Of a stretch of DNA of 64,000 bases, positions 8,424-15,183 are shown in pieces. Under the pieces are notes generated by a model. The model saw nothing but the letters and a program-made list of their open reading frames with translations, searched no databases and was not told the origin of the DNA. Positions within the stretch are counted from its first letter, which is position 1. Every line of letters starts with the position of its first letter. The position numbers and the translations under genes are program-made. The stretch comes from Pseudooceanicola batsensis HTCC2597. GTDB lineage: Bacteria > Pseudomonadota > Alphaproteobacteria > Rhodobacterales > Rhodobacteraceae. The stretch covers positions 1,165,856-1,229,855 of the forward strand of contig NZ_CH724131.1 in NCBI RefSeq assembly GCF_000152725.1. The letters run 5' to 3'.

Positions 8424-8676
8424 GTCCCCCGGCCCGTCAGCCGACAGGAGTTCCCGGCGTCGAGCCCGAGGGCGCCGGGCACGCCCGAATCGCCCGCCCG
8501 GGGCGCGGTTTCAGATCGGCCGACGGAGGCCCCCCTGCCCCTGCGCCGACGTAATCCGGCGCAGAACCGAAACCTCCCGGTCCCCCGGCTCATCAGCCGG
8601 CAGGAACTCCTCGGGCCGAGCCCGACAACGACAGGCACGCCCGAACCGCCCGCCCGGGGCACGGCTTCAGATCAGC
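8424..8676. repeat. imperfect direct repeat that includes the ogt 3' end
   Basis: Two copies, 8424-8520 and 8580-8676, are offset by exactly 156 bp with no net indel. Shared blocks include GTCCCCCGGC at the start, CGAGCCCGA, GGCACGCCCGAA and CGCCCGCCCGGGGC, ending in TCAGATC. The right copy contains the last codons of ogt; the left copy is a non-coding relic of them. It fills the 291 bp between phaZ and ogt, where I see no gene. Confidence 0.7.
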
Positions 8677-9128
8677 AGACCGCCCGCCCCTTCCAGCCTG
8701 AGCAGCCCGACCTTCGTCTCGACCCCGCCGGGCGCGGAAAACCCGCCGAGCCCCGTCGCGCCCAGCACCCGGTGACACGGGACGATGACCGCGACCGGAT
8801 TCCGCCCGCAGGCCCGGCCGATGCCCTGCGCCGGCTGGCCCAGCTCTTTCGCGAGTGCGCCGTAGGTGCGTGTCTCGCCGAAGGGGATGGCCGAGAGCGC
8901 CGCGCAGACCGTCCGCACGAGGTCGGGCGCCTCGATCTCGATCGGCAGGTCGAAGACCGTCAGTTCCCCGGCGAAATAGGACCTGAGCTGCACCACGGCG
9001 CGGTTCAGCAGTTCGGACCCTGCCGCGCCTTCCATCGCGCGCCAGCCGCCCGCGACGATGGCGCCGTCGCAGTCGCGCAGGTGGTATCGCCCGAACGGCG
9101 TCTGAAGATGCTGCACGGCCCCTGCCAT
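8667..9128 (-). CDS. ogt: methylated-DNA--protein-cysteine S-methyltransferase
   Basis: 153 residues, the size of single-domain Ogt/AGT proteins. The methyl-accepting active site IVPCHRV is present (Cys near residue 118). Upstream of it are the helix-turn-helix phrase FGETRTYGALAKELGQP and the arginine-finger region GRACGRNP. The C-terminus has GLGGFSAPGG. The protein repairs O6-methylguanine and O4-methylthymine by irreversible transfer to its own cysteine. There is no Ada-type N-terminal domain. The gene stands alone between the convergent phaZ and the divergent nitronate monooxygenase. Its last codons take part in the 156-bp-offset duplication downstream. Confidence 0.95.
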   Translation of the reverse strand: MAGAVQHLQTPFGRYHLRDCDGAIVAGGWRAMEGAAGSELLNRAVVQLRSYFAGELTVFDLPIEIEAPDLVRTVCAALSAIPFGETRTYGALAKELGQPAQGIGRACGRNPVAVIVPCHRVLGATGLGGFSAPGGVETKVGLLRLEGAGGLLI

Positions 9129-9323
9129 GCGGCCACGCTGATCCCCGACGGCCGTCCACGCAAGAGTTCCTTACGTCACATGCCCGAAAACACCGTTGGA
9201 GCGCGTGACACCCGATGCGGCAGATGCCAAAGTCGCTGCGACGAATACCGGCGTGACCGACCGGGCGGCAGACTGGCCGCCCCAGCGTCGGCCCCGATGC
9301 CGCACCAGAGGGAGGACATCGAA

Positions 9324-10331
9324 TTGGCATTGCCAGAACAACTCAAGCACCTGCGGATCCCGCTGATCGGCAGCCCGCTCTTCATCATCTCGAACCCCGA
9401 ACTCGTGCTGGCCCAGTGCAAGGCGGGGATCGTCGGCTCCTTTCCCGCACTGAACGCCCGCGAGAAGGAGGGCGAGGAGATCGAGCTCGACAAGTGGCTG
9501 ACCCGGATCACCGAAGAGCTTGACGCCCACAATCAGGCCAATCCGGACACCCCCGCCGCGCCCTATGCGGTCAACCAGATCGTCCACAAGTCGAACGCCC
9601 GGCTGGAGCGTGACGTGGAGATCTGCGTCAAGCACAAGGTGCCGGTTTGGATCACCTCGCTCGGTGCGCAGCCCTGGGTCTACGAGGCCGCGCATTCCGT
9701 GGGCGCCATCGTGCTGCACGACATCATCAACGACATGTTCGCCCGCAAGGCCATCGACAAGGGCGCTGACGGCCTGATCGCCGTTGCCGCCGGCGCAGGC
9801 GGTCATGCCGGGGCGCTGTCGCCCATGGCGCTGATCCAGGAGATCCGCGAGTGGTTCGACGGTCCGGTCTACCTCTCCGGCGCCATCGCCAAGGGCGACT
9901 CGATCCTCGCCTCCCAGGCCATGGGGGCGGACGGCGGCTATGCCGGCTCGATCTTCATCGCCACGGAAGAGGCGAACGCCCAGCCCGGCTACAAGGAAAT
10001 GATCACGCAGAACGGCGCCTCGGACATCGTTTATTCCAACCTCTTCACCGGGGTCTGGGGCAACTACCTCAAGCCGTCGGTCGCGGCCGCCGGCATGGAC
10101 CCGGACGCGCTGGAACGCTCGGACCCCTCGGCCATGAACTTCGCCTCGGCCGGCGAATCGAAGGCCAAGAAGTGGAAGGACATCTGGGGTTCGGGCCAGG
10201 GCATCGGCGTCGTCCGCGACATCCGGCCGACCGCCCAGGTCGTCGACCAGCTGGCGCGCGAATACGAGGCGGCCCAGCATCGTCTCGCCGACACGCTCGG
10301 CTGGCCGGGGCTGGCCAAGGCGGCAGAGTGA
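9324..10331 (+). CDS. nitronate monooxygenase family flavoprotein
   Basis: 335 residues if translation begins at the TTG at 9324, which has a strong GAGGGAGGA seven bases upstream. An in-frame ATG at 9297 would place that site inside the gene. The protein is a TIM-barrel FMN enzyme of the NMO/2-nitropropane dioxygenase family: N-terminal RIPLIGSPLFIISNPELVLA, the FMN phosphate-binding segments GAGGHAGALSP and AIAKGDSILASQAMGADGG, and GTEF-like SIFIATEEANAQ. Known members oxidise alkyl nitronates such as propionate 3-nitronate, or act as FMN-dependent enoyl reductases, so the substrate is open. The stop overlaps the start of the following VOC gene (GTGA), indicating translational coupling. Confidence 0.88.
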   Translation: MALPEQLKHLRIPLIGSPLFIISNPELVLAQCKAGIVGSFPALNAREKEGEEIELDKWLTRITEELDAHNQANPDTPAAPYAVNQIVHKSNARLERDVEICVKHKVPVWITSLGAQPWVYEAAHSVGAIVLHDIINDMFARKAIDKGADGLIAVAAGAGGHAGALSPMALIQEIREWFDGPVYLSGAIAKGDSILASQAMGADGGYAGSIFIATEEANAQPGYKEMITQNGASDIVYSNLFTGVWGNYLKPSVAAAGMDPDALERSDPSAMNFASAGESKAKKWKDIWGSGQGIGVVRDIRPTAQVVDQLAREYEAAQHRLADTLGWPGLAKAAE

Positions 10332-10723
10332 CCGAACGGCTCGGACGGCTGATCGACCACCTGGACATCCGGGTGAGCGATCCGGCCGCCGCGCTGCCCT
10401 TTTACCGCGCCATCCTCTCCGCTCTCGGCCACGAGGTCGAAGAGCTGGGGGATGCCATCAACACCGATGAACTCTACGTCACGGCCGCCGCACCCGGCGG
10501 CCGGGTGACAAGCGGCCTGCACCTCTGTTTTCAGGCCACCGACCGCGATACTGTCACGGCCTTCCACGCCGCGGGCCTTGCGGCCGGCGGCCGCGACCAC
10601 GGCGCCCCGGGTCTGCGCGACTACCATCCGGGCTATTTCGCGGCCTTTCTGCTCGACCCGGACGGCAACAACATCGAAGCCAAGGTGGACGAGCGGATCG
10701 CCGCCCGTTCCGCCCCCGGATGA
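10328..10723 (+). CDS. VOC superfamily (glyoxalase/dioxygenase fold) protein
   Basis: 131 residues from a GTG at 10328 whose last bases overlap the stop codon of the upstream gene. It has the paired beta-alpha-beta-beta-beta modules of the vicinal oxygen chelate fold. RLIDHLDIRVSDPAAALPFY carries a first metal-ligand histidine, GLHLCFQATD a second, and GYFAAFLLDPDGNNIEAK the C-terminal glutamate. This set matches lactoylglutathione-lyase-like and bleomycin-resistance-like proteins of unassigned function. Coupling to the nitronate monooxygenase suggests a shared detoxification or catabolic step, but no reaction can be named. Confidence 0.88.
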   Translation: MTERLGRLIDHLDIRVSDPAAALPFYRAILSALGHEVEELGDAINTDELYVTAAAPGGRVTSGLHLCFQATDRDTVTAFHAAGLAAGGRDHGAPGLRDYHPGYFAAFLLDPDGNNIEAKVDERIAARSAPG

Positions 10724-10818
10724 CCCGCGCGACAGGCTGACCGCCGCCCCCGCCGTTTGCCGTCTCGCTGCGCCTGTGCTCTACTCCCTCCAAACGCGAC
10801 AAGCGGGAGGAGAGCAGC

Positions 10819-11958
10819 ATGATCCCCAGACGACAGTTCCTCGCCCTGACGGGCGCCGCCACGCTTGCTTCCTGCGGCGCGGCGCCCGTTCTGCCCGGCC
10901 GCGCGCCCGAGGCCGTGGCCGACGATCTGCGCCCCGTGCCCAATGCCGGATGGGACGCCTGGGTGGCCGCCTTCCGCCCGCGCGCCCGGTCCGCCGGCAT
11001 CACCAGTGCGACCCTCGACGCCGCCTTCCGCGGCGCGGGGTTCATCCCCGGCGTCGTTACCCGGGATCGCAGCCAGCCCGAGAGCTCCTACTCGCTCGAG
11101 GACTACCTCTCCATCGCCGCCTCCGATGAACGCCTCGCCAAGGGCCGCGCGGCGTTCGCCCGTCAGCGCGACACCCTGACCGCGCTCGAGTCGCGCTATG
11201 GCGTCGACGCGGAAATCATCTGCGCCATCTGGGGCCTGGAAAGCCGGTACGGAGAGCGGCGGGGCACCGTCCCGGTGATCTCCGCCACCTCGACCCTCGC
11301 CTTCGACGGCCGCCGCGGCGCCTTCTTCGAGAAACAGCTCATCGCGGCCCTGCGCATCCTGCAATCCGGCGACGTGACCCCGGCCCGCATGGTCGGCAGC
11401 TGGGCCGGCGCCATGGGCCACACCCAGTTCATCCCCACCTCCTACCTCGCCTATGCGGTCGATTTCGACGGCGATGGCCGACGCGACATCTGGTCAGAGG
11501 ATCCGACCGACGCGCTCGCCTCCGCCGCCGCCTATCTGGCGAACGCGGGCTGGACCCGCGGTCTGAAATGGGGCGGAGAGACCGGCGCCCCCGGCACGCC
11601 CGCGGGGACCACCATCACGCCCCAGGCGGGAGGCCCGTCCTTCACGGTCACCTCGAACTTCCGGGCGATCAAGCGCTACAACAACTCCGACCTCTACGCG
11701 ATCGGCATCGGCCACCTCGCCGACCGGATCGCCGGCGGCGGCCCGATCCGCGGCCGCTTTCCGCCCGATGCCAACGGGCTGACCCGGGCCGATCGCATCG
11801 CGCTTCAGGAAAGGCTCACCGCGCGCGGCTATGACACCGGCGGCACCTCTGGCGTCATCGGGCCGAAAAGCCGCGCCGCGATCGAGGCGTATCAGTGGGA
11901 CGCGGGGCTGGGCGTGACGGGCGTGCCGTCGCCGGCCCTGCTGGCACAGCTGGGGTGA
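10819..11958 (+). CDS. MltB-family lytic murein transglycosylase, lipoprotein
   Basis: 379 residues. The N-terminus combines a twin-arginine motif (RRQFLAL) with a lipobox (LASC, Cys19), so it is probably exported by Tat and lipidated. The catalytic domain matches SLT_2/MltB: IICAIWGLESRYG contains the catalytic Glu near residue 141, with GAMGHTQFIPTSYL and the Asp-rich turn DFDGDGRRDIW. The C-terminus (about residues 315-378) is a PG_binding_1 domain (LQERLTARGYDTGGTSGVIG). It cleaves peptidoglycan glycan strands with 1,6-anhydro product formation. GGAGGAG upstream of the ATG at 10819 supports the start. Confidence 0.94.
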   Translation: MIPRRQFLALTGAATLASCGAAPVLPGRAPEAVADDLRPVPNAGWDAWVAAFRPRARSAGITSATLDAAFRGAGFIPGVVTRDRSQPESSYSLEDYLSIAASDERLAKGRAAFARQRDTLTALESRYGVDAEIICAIWGLESRYGERRGTVPVISATSTLAFDGRRGAFFEKQLIAALRILQSGDVTPARMVGSWAGAMGHTQFIPTSYLAYAVDFDGDGRRDIWSEDPTDALASAAAYLANAGWTRGLKWGGETGAPGTPAGTTITPQAGGPSFTVTSNFRAIKRYNNSDLYAIGIGHLADRIAGGGPIRGRFPPDANGLTRADRIALQERLTARGYDTGGTSGVIGPKSRAAIEAYQWDAGLGVTGVPSPALLAQLG

Positions 11959-11965
11959 CCGGGGC

Positions 11966-12064
11966 GGTGCGTGCAAGCACGCACCTACGCCTTCCGGGGT
12001 GACGGCGGCGGGTGTGCGGGCCCGCGCCCTGCGCCCGCCTGTCGGGTGCGTGTTCACACGCACC
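11966..12064. repeat. two GGTGCGTG palindromes between convergent genes
   Basis: A perfect 9-bp stem, GGTGCGTGC-AA-GCACGCACC, lies at 11966-11985, just after the transglycosylase stop. A second palindrome, GGTGCGTG-TTCA-CACGCACC, lies at 12045-12064, just after the nitroreductase stop on the other strand. They are placed like terminators for the two convergent genes but lack T runs. Their shared sequence suggests a small extragenic palindrome family; related forms occur at 17647-17666 and 17801-17822. Confidence 0.7.
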
Positions 12065-12074
12065 GCGACCCGCC

Positions 12075-12794
12075 CTATTCGGCAGCCTCGCGCCGCAGCC
12101 GGCGGCCCTGCCCCTCGGCGTCGAACCCCTGGAACGAGGTGTTTTCCGCCACGTCGCGCCGCACCGACTTCACGTCGTTCGCCGCGAAATCCCGGTCCGG
12201 CCAGCCCAGGGCCACGCAGGTCAGGATCACCTGATCCTCGGGGATCTCCGCACATTCCCGCACCACCGGCGACTGCATGATGCCCTGCCCGTTGATCACC
12301 GCGCCCAGCCCCTTGGCCCAGGCCGCCAGCACCAGCCCGTGGACGGCGGCGCCGGCGTCGAAGATCGCCACCGGGCCGTGATCGTTCAGCGCCCTGTCAT
12401 AGGTCACCACGACTGAGACCGGCGCATCGAACTGCCGGAACCCGCGCATCACCCAGTCCTGCCGCCGCTCGGCATCCTCGCGGGCGATCCCCATGGCGGC
12501 GAATAGCTGCTTGGCGATCTCGACCTGCCGGTCGCGATGCACCCCTTCGTATTTGCCATGCGCCGGGATCTCGCGGCTGGGGGGCACGCCGCCGAGCATC
12601 CGTTCGGTGTTGCCGCGGCGCACGTTCTCGAGCACCTCGCCCGTCAGCACGTGAAAATGCCACGGCTGCGTGTTCATGGACGAGGGCGCCATGTTCGCCG
12701 CCGTCAGTATTTCCTCCATCAGCGCCCGGCTCACCGGCTGGTCCGTGAAACCGCGGATCGACCGCCGCTCCCGCATCGCTTCGAAAAGATCCAT
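12075..12794 (-). CDS. nitroreductase family protein
   Basis: 239 residues from the ATG at 12794, preceded by AGGAGGACAGG. The nitroreductase FMN fold is clear: the N-terminal ERRSIRGFTDQPVS, the FMN-contact segment AANMAPSSMNTQPWHFHVL, and GLVLAAWAKGLGAVINGQ and LTCVALGWPD near the end. These enzymes use NAD(P)H to reduce nitroaromatics, quinones, flavins or enones, and many are of unknown physiological role. The gene lies 115 bp downstream of the acyl-CoA ligase on the same strand, so the two may be co-transcribed. A hairpin follows the stop. Confidence 0.92.
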   Translation of the reverse strand: MDLFEAMRERRSIRGFTDQPVSRALMEEILTAANMAPSSMNTQPWHFHVLTGEVLENVRRGNTERMLGGVPPSREIPAHGKYEGVHRDRQVEIAKQLFAAMGIAREDAERRQDWVMRGFRQFDAPVSVVVTYDRALNDHGPVAIFDAGAAVHGLVLAAWAKGLGAVINGQGIMQSPVVRECAEIPEDQVILTCVALGWPDRDFAANDVKSVRRDVAENTSFQGFDAEGQGRRLRREAAE

Positions 12795-12909
12795 CCTGTC
12801 CTCCTGTCGCAGAGCGCGGGCCTCGGCGCCGCGGCTCCCTTTCGTCATGTACGGGTCTTTTCCCCGCCGCTCCCCAGCCCCGCGACCCAGTGCCACCGGG
12901 CGGCTTATT

Positions 12910-14580
12910 CTATGCCGTCTCCTGCGCCGCTCGGGCCAGTTCCTGGTCCCGCAGCATCTTGCGCGACGCCTTGCCGACCGCGGTGCGGGGCAGCTCGTCG
13001 CGGAACTCGAGGTGGCGGGGCATCTCATGCCGCCCCAACTTGTCCGAGAGGAAGTCCTGAAGCTCTTCCAGCGTGAACCGCTCGGCGCCGGGATTCAGCA
13101 TCACGAAGGCCTTGGCGCTTTCACCGCGGTAGGCATCGGGCACGCCGATCACCATCGCCTCAAGCACCGCCGGGTGCTGGTGTATCGCGTTCTCGATCGT
13201 CAGCGGATAGACGTTGAACCCCCCCGACAGGATCAGGTCCTTCTTGCGGTCCACGATGTAGAACCAGCCGTCCTCGTCCATGTAGCCGATGTCGCCGGTC
13301 AGGAAGTATCCGTCCCTGGTGAAACAGGCGGCGTTTTCCTCGTCCGGCCGGTTCCAGTAGCCGCTGGTGACGTTCGGCCCCTTGATGACCATCTCGCCGG
13401 ATTGGTTCGGGCCCAAGATCTTCTCGCAGTCGTCCACGTCGACGATCATCATGTCGAGACCCGGCACCGGCACTCCGATGGTCCCGAGCTTTTCGTCCGG
13501 CATCCCCTGCGGCACCGTCGTGCCGCCGGGCGAGGTCTCGGTCATCCCCCAGCCCCCGCGGAGCTTGAGCCCCGTCAGCTGCTTGACCCGGCTGTAGACC
13601 TCGACCGGCAGGGGCGCTCCGCCCGAGGCGACGTAATCCAGCGACGACAGGTCCCGCTTGTCGATGTCCGGCTGGGCGAGGATGGCGATCCACGTGGTGG
13701 GCACCCCGGCGAGCGCCACGATACCCTTCTTCTCGACCTCGTCGATAGCGCTGGCCGCATCGAAGCGCAGACGCAGGCAGAGCGTCCCGCCCTCGCTCAC
13801 CCGTTTGATCATGCCCGAGCTCAGCCCCATGATGTGAAAGAGCGGCGAATAACCCAGGGCCCGCGTACCGGGCAGCGCGGAGGCCTCGTTCTTGCCCATC
13901 TCGGAATACATCTGCGATGTGGTCGCAAGATTGGAATGTGTAAGTTTCGCCGCCTTCGGAACCCCTGTCGTGCCCCCAGTATATTGCAAAAGTGCAAGTT
14001 CCTCGGGCGTGACCGGCGCGGCATCCATGGGATCAACCGAGTGTCCGGCCAGAAGATCCTCGACCGCGTGGGCGCCCGGTATGACCGGGCATTCCCGACC
14101 CCGGGCCGAGATCGGATCGGGGCACAGGTAGAGCGGCGGGCAAACGCCCTCGTCGATCAGGGGTGCGAAATGGTCTGCGAACTCCGGCGTCGTCAGCGAA
14201 ATCACCATCTTCGCACCGCTATCCGTCAGCTTGTGCTCGATCTCCCGCCGGGCGTCGAGGGGCGAGAGATGCGTGACCGCCGCCCCGGACCACAGCGTGC
14301 CGAAGAAGAAGATCGGGTGCCACGGGCAGTTTGGCAGGTGCAGAGCGACCCGGTCGCCCTTTTCGATGCCCGCCGCCTTCAGCGCCCGGGCCACCTGGCT
14401 GATCAGCCCGTGCATCCGGGCATAGGTGAATTCCTGGCCATAATACTCGATCATGACCGTCTCCGGCCATGTGGCGAAACTCCGCGCCAGCCGGTCGTTC
14501 ACCGTCTCCGGAACCGGCTCGAAATACGGATCGACACCTTCCGCATACCACTTGTACCACGGACGCTCCGGTCTGCTCAT
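12910..14580 (-). CDS. long-chain/aryl acyl-CoA ligase (AMP-forming)
   Basis: 556 residues from the ATG at 14580, with GAGAGGGAGGGG directly upstream. It has the full set of ANL superfamily motifs: A3 P-loop LLQYTGGTTGVPKAAKLTH, A5 GGWGMTETSPGG, A7 YFLTGDIGYMDEDGWFYIVD, A8 RKKDLILSGGFNVYP and the A10 lysine in ELPRTAVGKASRK. It activates a carboxylic acid to its CoA thioester. The sequence resembles FadD-type long-chain and related medium-chain or aromatic ligases; specificity cannot be fixed by reading. It lies downstream of a molybdenum hydroxylase and a TRAP transporter on the same strand, which hints at an acid imported and activated for catabolism. Confidence 0.92.
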   Translation of the reverse strand: MSRPERPWYKWYAEGVDPYFEPVPETVNDRLARSFATWPETVMIEYYGQEFTYARMHGLISQVARALKAAGIEKGDRVALHLPNCPWHPIFFFGTLWSGAAVTHLSPLDARREIEHKLTDSGAKMVISLTTPEFADHFAPLIDEGVCPPLYLCPDPISARGRECPVIPGAHAVEDLLAGHSVDPMDAAPVTPEELALLQYTGGTTGVPKAAKLTHSNLATTSQMYSEMGKNEASALPGTRALGYSPLFHIMGLSSGMIKRVSEGGTLCLRLRFDAASAIDEVEKKGIVALAGVPTTWIAILAQPDIDKRDLSSLDYVASGGAPLPVEVYSRVKQLTGLKLRGGWGMTETSPGGTTVPQGMPDEKLGTIGVPVPGLDMMIVDVDDCEKILGPNQSGEMVIKGPNVTSGYWNRPDEENAACFTRDGYFLTGDIGYMDEDGWFYIVDRKKDLILSGGFNVYPLTIENAIHQHPAVLEAMVIGVPDAYRGESAKAFVMLNPGAERFTLEELQDFLSDKLGRHEMPRHLEFRDELPRTAVGKASRKMLRDQELARAAQETA

Positions 14581-15183
14581 CAGCCCCTCCCTCTCTACCG
14601 TCCCGCGAGACCGGGCCTCTCGGCCGGTGCCGGCGGAAACGGCGTGCGCGCGAGCCTCTCCCGACCCGGGGTCCCGCGCCCGTGCTTGAGCCGTTCGTCG
14701 AGGGTAGCACTCCCCCGGGCGCCTGCCCAGCACACCTGCGGACCGTCCGGGCGGACGGAGAAACTGCCTTCGCGCACCTGTCCTCCCCTCACGCGATGTT
14801 CCGCATTGCAGAATATTGTTTCGCGCTCTTCCGGCACGCTAGACCATGCCCGACACGGGCGTCAATGGCTATCGGCCCGAGGATCGGAGAGGGAAGACGA
14901 TGCGCGTAACCGCGGCGGACGGGACGGTCGACATGGTCCTCAGGCAGCAGGTGCCGGGCGTCGAGGGTCACATCCCGTGCGGCCGATGGATCAGGTACGG
15001 CGACGTCACCCTGCGGCAGCCTGAGAGGCGGCTTGGGGGCCGAAGAGAGCCCCGGTCGGGACCGGGAATGACGGAAGTGCCGGGTGGCGGTAGGTCCCCG
15101 GGCGGGGCAGGAGCAAGGCAGTGCGAGGTGGCGGGAGGTCCCCGGGCGGAGCCGGGGACGGCGGCGGACCCTTGCGCCGCGCC
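14581..15183. other. 603 bp without a gene
   Basis: No convincing coding frame on either strand. The left end holds the ligase ribosome-binding site. An A/T-richer patch lies near 14800-14820 and may be the ligase promoter region. A 28-bp imperfect direct repeat around GGTCCCCGGGCGG occurs at 15083-15110 and 15127-15154 (44 bp offset), just after the molybdenum hydroxylase stop. Confidence 0.6.

Noticed and set aside
8228..8662. A minus-strand frame with an internal protein repeat between phaZ and ogt
   Set aside because: The protein repeat is only the translation of the 156-bp-offset DNA duplication; composition is Arg/Gly/Pro-rich and part overlaps phaZ.
8424..8676. The two-copy repeat considered as a CRISPR array
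   Set aside because: Only two copies, units near 100 bp, imperfect, and no cas genes.
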